Of a stretch of DNA of 8,592 bases, positions 1 to 6,300 are shown piece after piece (the first letter of the stretch is position 1; each line of letters begins with the position of its first letter). Below the pieces are notes generated by a model. That model was not told where the DNA came from. It saw only the letters and a list, made by a program, of their open reading frames with translations, and made no database searches. The DNA is from an uncultured Clostridia bacterium (GTDB lineage: Bacteria > Bacillota_A > Clostridia > Oscillospirales > Oscillospiraceae): positions 1-8,592 of the forward strand of contig CAMVIC010000059.1 of assembly GCA_947167435.1 (NCBI GenBank), written 5' to 3'. A program made the position numbers and the translations under genes.

Positions 1-284
1 TGATGAACATGGAAAAGGTCTACGGGCGCAAGCAGTATGTGGCGGATCTGGCAAGAGAATACCGGGCGGACGGCATCATCTATGAGCAGGTGAAGTTCTG
101 CGATCCCTGGGCCTATGAGAGAATGCTGGGTTCGGCCATGCTCCAGGCGGATTACGGCTACCCGGTGCTGAGTGTGGACCGGCCCTACAACGTGGCCGCC
201 TCCGTCGGCCAGATGCGCACCCGCGTGCAGGCCTTTGTGGAGAGCATTGAGATCAAGAAGATTCAGAAAGGTGGGAAAGCATGA
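1..284 (+). CDS. 2-hydroxyacyl-CoA dehydratase subunit, C-terminal part (5' truncated by window edge)
   Basis: The frame is open to the left edge, so this is the last ~94 residues of a longer protein; the ATG at position 3 is probably internal. The sequence has the C-terminal signature of the benzoyl-CoA reductase / 2-hydroxyglutaryl-CoA dehydratase (HgdB/BcrB-type) family: DGIIYEQVKFCDPWAYE, where the Cys after KF is a likely [4Fe-4S] ligand, then SVDRPYN and GQMRTRVQAFVESIE at the tail. Family members are cytoplasmic, oxygen-sensitive subunits that use an electron from an ATP-dependent activase to eliminate water from a 2-hydroxyacyl-CoA in amino-acid fermentation. The stop overlaps the next start as ATGA (281-284), so the two subunits are translationally coupled and probably made in equal amounts. 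The substrate cannot be read from this fragment. Family assignment is firm; the exact subunit type is an inference. Confidence 0.85.
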   Translation, partial: MNMEKVYGRKQYVADLAREYRADGIIYEQVKFCDPWAYERMLGSAMLQADYGYPVLSVDRPYNVAASVGQMRTRVQAFVESIEIKKIQKGGKA

Positions 285-1879
285 AGACCGTCGAAAAGCT
301 GGTGAATCCCGTCAAACGGGCAGGCGAACAGTCCCCCGGAAAGATTTACTCGGATAAGCTGAAGGTCCGCGCCCGCCGTGAGTGGCGCGGGGTGAAGGAC
401 ACCTTCTACGATTACACCCGCTGGCTCTATCTGGTCTCCGTTCTGGCCAAGTTCATCGTCAAGCCCCGGAACATCAAGGGCTTCTTCCGTTACCGCTGGA
501 TGAGCAGCTATTTCTTCGTCATGCACGGCATGGACAAGTTCACCATCGGCCTTCGGGACGAGGCGCTGCGTCTTGCCCACACCTCCTTCAACTTCGTCAT
601 TGCCGACGTGACCCAGGCCATCGACAACTGCTTCCGCGGCGACCGCCGCGTGGGCAACGACAAGGCCTATTCCGACAAGTGCGTCATCACCGACGAGAAC
701 TCCATGGTCACCTTCATGATGGGCTTCGACACGGACAAGGTCCACACCATCCTGCGCGAAGTGCCCACCATGTTTGCCTCCAACATCTTCCACCAGTTCA
801 ACGTCATGCACTATCTGGACGTTGCCCAGCTCAACGGCATCCCCGGCGACGTGTGTCCCATGCCAGAGGCGGAGGCCGGCATCTCCATCGACGACGACTT
901 CTGCGTGCTGGGCAAGTGCGCCGTGCAGAACAACACCACCTGCGACGGCTCCCTCATGGGCAACGGCATCATCGCCAAGCGCCTGGAACGGGAGTACGGC
1001 ATTCCCACCTTCCAGCTGGCCACCCCGCTGCGCCACAAGGAGCCGGACGTGCTGGAGTATGCGGCCGAGGAGATCAGACGGGCCATCGCCTTCGTGGAGG
1101 AGAACACCGGCGAGAAGTGGAGCTGGGACACCTATTTTGCCGCCGCCAAGCGCGTCAATTACGCCACCAAGTGCCGCATCGCCCAGATGGAGATCAACTC
1201 CACTCCCTATCCCCAGTTCTTCGGTGCGGCCTTCAGCCTGTATAACGACACCAACTACATGGGCAACTCCGGCCGCATGCCCGACTTCGTGAAGATCGAC
1301 AGAAAGCTGCTGGCTCTGGCCGAAAAGGGCTGCGCCGCCAAGCGCATGTACGCCAAAGAATACCGTCACCGCTGCATCATCTGGGGCGTGCAGCCCCAGT
1401 ACTGCATCGATATGCTCTACTGGATGCTCCAGTGCTGGGGCGTGGTGCCTCTGACCGACATGCTCTCGGTTGTCAACACCGAGATGATCGCCGAGGAGGA
1501 TACCCCGGCCAACCGGGAGCAGGCCTACCGGGATATGGCCATGCTGAACATGGAGATGATCATGCGCAACCACACCCACGGCGGCTTCAAGGTCCTGGTG
1601 GATGAGCTGTGGGAGCTGTGCGAAAAGATGAATGCGGACATGGTCATGATGTGGGAGCACATGAGCTGCAAGGCACTGACCGGCATGCACGGCCAGTTCG
1701 AGGAGCAGGCCCGCGAGCGCGGCATCCATCTGGTCTGGGTCAGCCACGACCTGTGCGATCCCCGCGTGTTCACCCGCCAGGCCATCCGTGACCAGTTCAA
1801 CAACTATATGCACACCGTCATGCGGGAAGAGCCGCTGGATCCCAGCCTGGAGTTCCTGCCCGATGAGAACGCGTACTGA
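281..1879 (+). CDS. 2-hydroxyacyl-CoA dehydratase family protein, second subunit
   Basis: This 532-residue protein of the benzoyl-CoA reductase/2-hydroxyglutaryl-CoA dehydratase family is partner to the truncated upstream subunit. Family-like stretches include GDVCPMPEAEAG (189-200, with Cys192 a candidate cluster ligand), NNTTCDGSLMGNG (217-229), WEHMSCKALTG (458-468) and VSHDLCDPRVFTRQ (487-500). The C-terminal pattern of Cys463, then HDLCD, then a helix ending near YMHTVM resembles the alpha subunit. It has 14 cysteines and no signal peptide or convincing membrane segment, as expected for a cytoplasmic Fe-S enzyme. From memory, classical subunits are about 380-480 residues, so this one is long. 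The extra length is mainly the basic, aromatic N-terminal ~100 residues. The ATG start overlaps the upstream stop by 4 bp and has an AGGTGGG ribosome site at 269-275. The substrate is unknown: lactoyl-, hydroxyglutaryl-, aryllactyl- or another hydroxyacyl-CoA are all possible. Confidence 0.85.
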   Translation: MKTVEKLVNPVKRAGEQSPGKIYSDKLKVRARREWRGVKDTFYDYTRWLYLVSVLAKFIVKPRNIKGFFRYRWMSSYFFVMHGMDKFTIGLRDEALRLAHTSFNFVIADVTQAIDNCFRGDRRVGNDKAYSDKCVITDENSMVTFMMGFDTDKVHTILREVPTMFASNIFHQFNVMHYLDVAQLNGIPGDVCPMPEAEAGISIDDDFCVLGKCAVQNNTTCDGSLMGNGIIAKRLEREYGIPTFQLATPLRHKEPDVLEYAAEEIRRAIAFVEENTGEKWSWDTYFAAAKRVNYATKCRIAQMEINSTPYPQFFGAAFSLYNDTNYMGNSGRMPDFVKIDRKLLALAEKGCAAKRMYAKEYRHRCIIWGVQPQYCIDMLYWMLQCWGVVPLTDMLSVVNTEMIAEEDTPANREQAYRDMAMLNMEMIMRNHTHGGFKVLVDELWELCEKMNADMVMMWEHMSCKALTGMHGQFEEQARERGIHLVWVSHDLCDPRVFTRQAIRDQFNNYMHTVMREEPLDPSLEFLPDENAY

Positions 1880-1893
1880 GAAGGAGGGTAACG

Positions 1894-2073
1894 ATGTCGA
1901 AAGCGCTGAATATTCTTTGGAACGTGGTGCTGAAGCTGGTGCTGCTGGGCGCCGTGTTCTTTGTGGCCACCTTTGTGATCTACTTCTTCAACCTGGACAT
2001 GAAGGCCACCGCCATGCTGGAGCCCTTCTTCGCCAAGCACTACGACGCCATGCAGAGAAACCAGTATATCTGA
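1894..2073 (+). CDS. Small single-pass membrane protein, 59 residues, last gene of the dehydratase operon
   Basis: A short complete reading frame starts 14 bases after the dehydratase stop. It is preceded by AAGGAGGG (1881-1888), one of the strongest ribosome sites in the window, five bases from the ATG, and it ends six bases before a strong terminator. Codon use matches its neighbours (CTG, GTG, GCC, TTC, AAC). The protein begins MSKALNILWN, has one hydrophobic helix at about residues 8-32 (VVLKLVLLGAVFFVATFVIY within it), then a charged tail with NLDMKATAMLEPFFAKHYDAM. There is no cysteine or known motif, and no cleavage site, so it is probably an anchored small protein. Its family is not recognised. 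The position suggests a role tied to the dehydratase, for instance membrane placement of the complex, but that is only inference from the operon. It should not be dismissed as noise, because its ribosome site, spacing and terminator all fit a gene. Confidence 0.75.
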   Translation: MSKALNILWNVVLKLVLLGAVFFVATFVIYFFNLDMKATAMLEPFFAKHYDAMQRNQYI

Positions 2074-2079
2074 GAAACC

Positions 2080-2121
2080 GCACGAAAACGCCCGCGGCCA
2101 GAGCCGCGGGCGTTTTCGTGC
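2080..2121 (+). terminator. Intrinsic terminator of the dehydratase operon
   Basis: A perfect 19-bp inverted repeat (2080-2098 with 2103-2121) has a 4-base CAGA loop. The GC core GCCCGCGGC is flanked by AAAA on the left and TTTT on the right, so it can act as a terminator in both directions. It lies six bases after the stop of the small membrane gene. Confidence 0.88.
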
Positions 2122-2152
2122 TGTCAACAAGGCCGAAGGGCTTTGCCGACAG
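2121..2152 (+). repeat. Imperfect hairpin between two terminators
   Basis: CTGTC (2121-2125) pairs with GACAG (2148-2152). Inside it, AAGGCC (2129-2134) pairs with GGCTTT (2139-2144) through one G-U, closing a GAAG loop. It sits directly between two stronger hairpins. The role is unknown; together they may form one intergenic repeat element. Confidence 0.4.
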
Positions 2153-2167
2153 CGGGGATTGCAGGCT

Positions 2168-2195
2168 GAAACCCGCGGCGCATGCCGCGGGTTTC
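2168..2195 (-). terminator. Second hairpin, probable terminator for the converging TVP38 gene
   Basis: A perfect 12-bp inverted repeat (2168-2179 with 2184-2195) has a GCAT loop. The core CCCGCGGC is flanked by GAAA and TTTC. On the minus strand it lies about 40 bases after the stop at 2236. It shares the CCGCGG core with the operon terminator at 2080-2121 and could stop transcription from either side. Confidence 0.65.
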
Positions 2196-2197
2196 CT

Positions 2198-2225
2198 CTG
2201 AAAACTAAAAACTGAAACCTGAAAA
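2198..2225. repeat. Four-copy degenerate heptamer repeat
   Basis: Four successive 7-base units read CTGAAAA, CTAAAAA, CTGAAAC and CTGAAAA. The stretch is A-rich and unlike the GC-rich surroundings. It lies between the second hairpin and the end of the TVP38 gene. It may be the edge of a dispersed intergenic element or simple slippage; nothing indicates coding. Confidence 0.45.
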
Positions 2226-2235
2226 CGGAATTGTC

Positions 2236-2934
2236 TCACTCCTCCAGCGCGCCCTCCCGCAGCAGCTTTTTGCGATAGGCCAGGTAGCCCAGAAAGCCCG
2301 CGGCACAGCAGAGCAGATTCACTGCCACGGTAATCCAGAAGGCGGGGGAGTGTACGTTCTTGATCTGGTCGCCCAGAATGGTGGCACAGACCAGATCCGG
2401 CATAAAGCCCAGCACCGCGCCGGTCACGTAGGGCAGATAGGGCATGCGGGTGTTGCCGAAATACAGGCTCAGCACGTCGCAGGCCAGAACGCCGATGGCC
2501 CGGGTGAGAAAGGAGAAGAAAAAGTTGTTCTTCTGGCGCATGGCCCGCACTTCCCGGAGCTTGGGGTATTTGACCATCAGCTTTTCCGTCAGGTCACCGC
2601 CGGAGAAGCGGCCGATCCAGTAGGGCACGGACAGGGTGATGGCGATGCCAACGGTGTTCACTGCCAGGGCCGCCGGCAGGGGAAACAGCTGCCCGCTGAC
2701 GGCGAAGAGCAGCATCACCGGGAAAACCAGAGACAGGCTCTTCAGCGCGAAGGCCAGCCACAGAAACAGCACGGCCCGCAGGGGCTCCTTCGGGGTGTAG
2801 GCCACCAGATCGTCGATGGTCAGGTCCCGCCCGGAGCGGAGCCAGAGCCAGATACACACGGCCATGCACACAAAGGGGAGAATCCGAAACACCCAGTTCA
2901 GGGCGTTCAAAAGCGGATTTTTCGATTCAATCAT
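2236..2934 (-). CDS. TVP38/TMEM64 (VTT/DedA-superfamily) integral membrane protein
   Basis: This 232-residue polytopic membrane protein has hydrophobic segments at about 13-33, 53-80 (possibly two passes), 84-106, 137-160, 165-188 and 198-220. The VTT (SNARE-associated Golgi) hallmark is at about 71-113: FPVMLLFAVSGQLFPLP, then a Gly-rich helix leading to SVPYWIGRFSGGD, matching the family pattern of a re-entrant loop followed by Y-x-x-G-R-x-x-G. A second conserved part is FFSFLTRAIGVLACDVLSLY (139-158), followed by the G-x-x-x-G-x-x-P segment GAVLGFMPD. Eukaryotic and bacterial relatives are linked to lipid scrambling or export, but the function of this one is unproved. The ATG is supported by GGAGG seven bases upstream on the minus strand (2942-2946). 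The gene stands alone, convergent with the dehydratase operon and divergent from the HTH gene. Family confidence is high; the transported molecule is unknown. Confidence 0.85.
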   Translation of the reverse strand: MIESKNPLLNALNWVFRILPFVCMAVCIWLWLRSGRDLTIDDLVAYTPKEPLRAVLFLWLAFALKSLSLVFPVMLLFAVSGQLFPLPAALAVNTVGIAITLSVPYWIGRFSGGDLTEKLMVKYPKLREVRAMRQKNNFFFSFLTRAIGVLACDVLSLYFGNTRMPYLPYVTGAVLGFMPDLVCATILGDQIKNVHSPAFWITVAVNLLCCAAGFLGYLAYRKKLLREGALEE

Positions 2935-3002
2935 GTCTCATCCTCCAGGACAAACGGGGAGAATCGCGTATGCCGCGCCTCATCGCCGTGTTCCAAAACC
3001 GT

Positions 3003-3031
3003 ACTCTACCATCCAATGGCGGAATATTCAA
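3003..3031 (-). promoter_or_regulatory. Candidate promoter of the TVP38 gene
   Basis: Read on the minus strand, TTGAAT (3026-3031) and TAGAGT (3003-3008) are separated by 17 bases. Each matches four of six consensus positions. This would give a leader of roughly 60 bases before the ATG at 2934. Confidence 0.35.
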
Positions 3032-3107
3032 GCGTGATTCCCAAAAATATGTATAATCTACTTCTTTTTTTGCAGAAAGGAAACGGCAAAAGTGTGAAGG
3101 GCGCTTG

Positions 3108-3136
3108 TTGAAAAACAGGCGCCGCTGTGCTATAAT
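3108..3136 (+). promoter_or_regulatory. Strong sigma-A-type promoter of the HTH gene
   Basis: TTGAAA (3108-3113) and a perfect TATAAT (3131-3136) are separated by exactly 17 bases, with an extended -10 TGC just before the TATAAT. Transcription would start near 3143, leaving a leader of about 60 bases. No clear operator palindrome was found over it. Confidence 0.85.
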
Positions 3137-3201
3137 ACAAAAAATGTAAGTTTTCCGGCTGCTTTCGGCAGACGGTTTTGCCTTTCAAAAGAAGGAGCGC
3201 T

Positions 3202-3837
3202 ATGCAATTATCGGATCTGAAGCTCATATCCGCGAGCAATATCATAAAGCTGCGCACCGGGGCCGGCATGACGCAGGCAGAGCTGGGTGCGGCATTGAAT
3301 TATTCGGACAAGACCATCTCCAAATGGGAGCGGGGTGAGGCCATCCCGGACGCCTACGTGCTGACCCAGATGGCAGAGCTCTTCGGCGTGACGGTGGACA
3401 GTATCCTCTCCTCCCATGACAAGTGGGAACCGCCTCCCAGCGAGGAAGGGGAGCAGGACCTGAGCTACAGCGTCAGCATGATTATCGCCATCTGCGTGAT
3501 CAGCGTATGGACCCTTGCGCTGACCGCTTTTGTGGCGCTGTGGCTGGTGCATATTATCCGCCCGCAGATTTTCGTGGTGGCGCTGCCCGTCTCCATCCTG
3601 ACCTATCTGGTATTGATCTGTGTTTTTCACCGGACAAAAAACCTGCAGTATGTGATCGCCGCCTTTGTGCTGAGCCTGTTTGTCATGCTCTATCTGCTGC
3701 TGCCGAACAACCCCTGGCAGCTGTTCCTGATTGCCGTGCTGGCGGAGGTCATCGTGTTCCTCAGCTGCAACATCCGGCGCAAGCCGACCAGGAAACGGCA
3801 GAAAGCCCCGGAATCAGCGGATTTCTACAAATCGTAG
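3202..3837 (+). CDS. XRE-family helix-turn-helix protein with four membrane segments
   Basis: This 211-residue protein has an N-terminal HTH_3/Cro-CI DNA-binding domain at about 12-68: NIIKLRTGAGMTQAELGAAL, then recognition helix region YSDKTISKWERGEAIPD, then the typical AYVLTQMAELFGVTVDSIL. An acidic linker (about 72-88, SEEGEQD) leads to four hydrophobic helices at about 91-117, 123-142, 148-167 and 171-188, and a basic tail RRKPTRKRQK that should stay cytoplasmic. It looks like a membrane-tethered one-component regulator sensing something in the membrane; its targets are unknown. The ATG at 3202 is preferred because AAGGAG (3192-3197) lies just ahead; a TTG eight codons upstream lacks a comparable site. 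Its own promoter and terminator make it monocistronic. The domain call is firm; the signal is not visible. Confidence 0.85.
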   Translation: MQLSDLKLISASNIIKLRTGAGMTQAELGAALNYSDKTISKWERGEAIPDAYVLTQMAELFGVTVDSILSSHDKWEPPPSEEGEQDLSYSVSMIIAICVISVWTLALTAFVALWLVHIIRPQIFVVALPVSILTYLVLICVFHRTKNLQYVIAAFVLSLFVMLYLLLPNNPWQLFLIAVLAEVIVFLSCNIRRKPTRKRQKAPESADFYKS

Positions 3838-3843
3838 AGAGAA

Positions 3844-3881
3844 AAAAGCACCCGGTAGAGAAGCCTCCACCGGGTGCTTTT
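3844..3881 (+). terminator. Intrinsic terminator after the HTH gene
   Basis: AAAAGCACCCGGT (3844-3856) pairs perfectly with ACCGGGTGCTTTT (3869-3881). The stem continues inward as GAG/CTC around an AAGC loop after one A-C mismatch. The T run follows the GC stem. It begins seven bases after the stop codon. Confidence 0.9.
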
Positions 3882-3913
3882 CCTTTGTAGAGAACGGGGG
3901 AGAGGAAAGTAGC

Positions 3914-3943
3914 TTGCCGATTGCGCAGGCTTTGGAGTATGCT
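3914..3943 (+). promoter_or_regulatory. Weak candidate promoter of the DegV gene
   Basis: TTGCCG (3914-3919) and TATGCT (3938-3943) are separated by 18 bases. Matches are four of six each. It is plausible because a terminator lies just upstream and a separate promoter is needed here. Confidence 0.3.
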
Positions 3944-3977
3944 GAGCGCATAACAGATCAAAGGAAGGATTATGCTT

Positions 3978-4862
3978 ATGTCTTACGTTCTCAGCTGCTG
4001 CTCCACCGCCGACCTGAGCAAGGAGCATTTTGAGCGCATCGGCGTTCACTACGTCTGCTTCCACTATGCCCTGGACGGTGTGGAATACCCGGACGACCTG
4101 GGCCAGAGCATTCCCTTTGACGAATTTTATGCCCGCATGAGCAAGGGGGCCGAAACCCGGACCTCCCAGGTGAGTATCTCCGAATATGTGGATCACTTCA
4201 CCCGCTTTCTGGAGCAGGGTCAGGATATCATCCACGTGTGCCTGTCCTCCGGCATCTCCGGCACCATAAACTCCGCCCAGAACGCGGCGCTCATCGTACG
4301 GGAGCGCTATCCGGAGCGGAAGATCTACATCATCGATTCCCTTGGCGCGTCCTCGGGCTATGGGCTTCTGATGGACACGGCGGCAGCCAAACGGGACGAG
4401 GGGCTGAGCGTGGACGAATGTGCCGCATGGATCGAGGAAAACCGCCTGCGGGTGCATCACTGGTTTTTCTCCACGGACCTGAGCTTCTATGTGAAGGGCG
4501 GCCGCATCTCCAAAACCGCGGCGGTGTTCGGCGGCCTGCTGGAGATCTGCCCGCTGCTGAACATGGACAATCTGGGCCGGCTGATCCCCCGCTTCAAGGT
4601 GCGGACCAAGAAAAAGGTCATCCGGGAGTGCGTAAAGAAAATGGAAGCCTATGCCCGGGGCCGTGAAAACTATGACGGGAAATGCTTTATCTCCATGTCC
4701 GCCTGCTATGACGACGCCCGCGCAGTGGCGGACCTGGTGGAGGAAAAGTTCCCGAAGCTCAACGGAAAGGTTGTCATCAACAACATTGGCACCACCATCG
4801 GCTCTCACACAGGGCCGGGCACCGTGGCGCTCTTCTTCTGGGGCGACGAACGGATAGACTGA
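3978..4862 (+). CDS. DegV-family fatty-acid-binding protein
   Basis: This 294-residue protein matches DegV along its full length. DegV proteins are cytoplasmic two-domain folds that bind a fatty acid; in Gram-positives some (FakB) present it to the kinase FakA. Visible motifs are an N-terminal CCSTADL in place of the usual DST-x-D, AETRTSQVS (the T-S-Q lipid-site loop), IHVCLSSGISGTINSAQ, IIDSLGASSGYG (the D-S-x-x-x-S-x-G site), FYVKGGRISKTAA and the C-terminal IGTTIGSHTGPGTVALFFWG. From memory, a clostridial DegV subgroup carries this same CCSTADL/SHTGPGTVALFFWG combination. Of two ATGs (3972 and 3978), the second is chosen because AAGGAAGGA (3961-3969) is eight bases from it but only two from the first. 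The gene is monocistronic; no fakA-like gene is in the window, so a FakB role is unproved. Confidence 0.88.
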   Translation: MSYVLSCCSTADLSKEHFERIGVHYVCFHYALDGVEYPDDLGQSIPFDEFYARMSKGAETRTSQVSISEYVDHFTRFLEQGQDIIHVCLSSGISGTINSAQNAALIVRERYPERKIYIIDSLGASSGYGLLMDTAAAKRDEGLSVDECAAWIEENRLRVHHWFFSTDLSFYVKGGRISKTAAVFGGLLEICPLLNMDNLGRLIPRFKVRTKKKVIRECVKKMEAYARGRENYDGKCFISMSACYDDARAVADLVEEKFPKLNGKVVINNIGTTIGSHTGPGTVALFFWGDERID

Positions 4863-4882
4863 ACGAGATAGAAACGATACAG

Positions 4883-4919
4883 ACCGGCGGATGGAACGCG
4901 ATGCATGCCATCCGCCGGT
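4883..4919 (+). terminator. Hairpin terminator after the DegV gene
   Basis: A perfect 12-bp inverted repeat, ACCGGCGGATGG (4883-4894) with CCATCCGCCGGT (4908-4919), has a 13-base loop. The tail TTCATTCT is only moderately T-rich, so termination may be partial. Confidence 0.65.
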
Positions 4920-4941
4920 TCATTCTAGAGGCGATACGGGC

Positions 4942-4971
4942 TTGCTTCCGACCGGCCTGAGATGCTAGAAT
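4942..4971 (+). promoter_or_regulatory. Promoter of the tRNA nucleotidyltransferase-dinB unit
   Basis: TTGCTT (4942-4947) is 18 bases from TAGAAT (4966-4971), which is preceded by an extended -10 TGC (4963-4965). The start point would be near 4978. The ATG at 4970 lies inside the -10 box and so would not be on this transcript, which supports the GTG start at 5000. Confidence 0.55.
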
Positions 4972-4999
4972 GGAGAAAAAAGAAAAGGGGGAAAGGTCC

Positions 5000-6274
5000 G
5001 TGGAGATATCGCTTCCGCCGCCGGTGCGGCAGGCGCTTTTGTCGCTCAAAGGGGCGGGTTTCTCCGCCTGGCTGGTGGGCGGCTGCGTGCGGGACGGGCT
5101 GCGCGGCGCCGCGCCCCATGACTGGGACCTGGCCACCGATGCCGCTCCGGAGCAGGTGCTGGCGGTATTCCGGGACCGGCGGGTGATCGAGACGGGACTG
5201 CGCCACGGCACCGTCACCGTGCTGCTGGACGGGCAGGCGCTGGAGATCAGCACCCTGCGGGGAGCCACCCTGGAGGAGGACCTGGGGCACCGGGACTTTA
5301 CCATGAATGCCATGGCCTGGAGTCCGGACAGCGGTCTGACGGACCCCTTTGGGGGCGCCGGGAACCTGGCAGAGGGACGCATCCGCGCCGCCGGAGACGC
5401 GGATGAGCGGCTGCACGAGGACCCGCTGCGCGTTCTGCGCGCCCTGCGCTTTGCCGCTGTTTTCCGGATGGAAATCGGGCCGGAGCTGAAAGAGGCACTG
5501 CTGCGGCACAGACCGGAGCTGAGCCGTGTGGCGCCGGAGAGGATACGTACGGAGCTGGAGCAGCTGCTGTGCGCGCCGGGTGCTGCCGCAATATTGCGTT
5601 CCTACCGGGATATTGCCGCCGCCGTCATTCCCGAGCTTGCGCCCATGTTTGATTTTTCCCAGCAGAACCGCCATCACTGCTTCGATCTGTGGGAGCACAG
5701 CCTGCACACGCTGGAGGCGGTGCCGCCCCGGCCGGTGCTGCGCTGGGCGGCACTGCTGCACGACGTGGGCAAGCCCAGCTGCTTCACCCGGGGAGAGGAC
5801 GGGCAGGGGCATTTCTACGGGCATCCGGAGCTGAGCGCCCGGATGACGGAGGAGATTCTGTGCCGCCTCCGCTTTTCCCGGGCGGAGCGGGAGCGGATCG
5901 TGCTGCTGGTCAGCCGCCACGATATCCCGCTTGCCCCGGAGGAGCAGTGCATCCACCGGTGGCTGAGCCGCCTGGGGGAGGAGACCTTCTTCCAGCTGCT
6001 GGCCCTTCAGCGGGCGGACGCCGCCGCGCAGGACCCGGCATTCGCCCCGTGCCCCGAAGTTTTTGACGCGCTGGAGCTTCTGGCCCGGAAGATTCTGGCA
6101 GACCGGCCCGCCCTTTCCCGGGCGGACCTGGCCGTGAACGGAAACGACCTGCTGGCTCTGGGCCTGAAGGGGCCGGAAATCCGCACCGCTCTGGAGCGGC
6201 TTCTGGACAGGGTGCTGTCGGGGGAGGTCCCCAACCGGCGGGAGGCGCTGCTGGCGGAACTGAAGAAAGAATAA
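5000..6274 (+). CDS. cca: CCA-adding tRNA nucleotidyltransferase (class II, HD-domain type)
   Basis: It adds or repairs the 3' CCA end of tRNAs in the cytoplasm; a poly(A)-polymerase role cannot be excluded from sequence alone. Numbered from the GTG, motifs run in the class II order: LVGGCVRD (25-32), DWD (41-43, metal-binding carboxylates), RDFTMNAMA (98-106), ERLHEDPLRVLRALRFAA (137-153, with the EDxxR nucleotide-template motif), and RVAPERIRTE (176-185). An HD domain follows, with LLHDVGKP at 252-259 and a further RHD near 306-308, then a C-terminal helical tRNA-binding part. The 424-residue length is normal for the family. GTG at 5000 is chosen over ATG at 4970: AAAGGGGGA lies upstream at good distance, the product starts close to the conserved fold, and the ATG falls in the promoter -10. 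It is coupled with dinB, whose frame opens at the stop (TAATG). Confidence 0.88.
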   Translation: MEISLPPPVRQALLSLKGAGFSAWLVGGCVRDGLRGAAPHDWDLATDAAPEQVLAVFRDRRVIETGLRHGTVTVLLDGQALEISTLRGATLEEDLGHRDFTMNAMAWSPDSGLTDPFGGAGNLAEGRIRAAGDADERLHEDPLRVLRALRFAAVFRMEIGPELKEALLRHRPELSRVAPERIRTELEQLLCAPGAAAILRSYRDIAAAVIPELAPMFDFSQQNRHHCFDLWEHSLHTLEAVPPRPVLRWAALLHDVGKPSCFTRGEDGQGHFYGHPELSARMTEEILCRLRFSRAERERIVLLVSRHDIPLAPEEQCIHRWLSRLGEETFFQLLALQRADAAAQDPAFAPCPEVFDALELLARKILADRPALSRADLAVNGNDLLALGLKGPEIRTALERLLDRVLSGEVPNRREALLAELKKE

Positions 6275-6300
6275 TGCAAAAAACGCGGGGAGGCGGAGTC

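Noticed and set aside
263..1813. 516-codon open frame on the minus strand opposite the dehydratase gene
   Set aside because: It lies antisense to a gene with clear family motifs. Its His/Val/Gly-rich product is typical of the shadow of GC-rich codons, and no ribosome site was seen.
1988..2239. 83-codon minus-strand frame across the triple-hairpin region
   Set aside because: Its repeated Lys/Thr-Pro-Ala-Ala-x-Ala-Ala-Gly-Phe/Val pattern is just the CCGCGG hairpins in translation. It ends inside the small membrane gene.
3052..3057. A second TATAAT upstream of the HTH promoter
   Set aside because: No acceptable -35 hexamer at 16-18 bases upstream; probably chance in an A/T-rich stretch.
3825..4808. 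327-codon minus-strand frame opposite the DegV gene
   Set aside because: It is a shadow of a gene with full-length family similarity, it reads across the HTH terminator, and its product has no recognisable domain.
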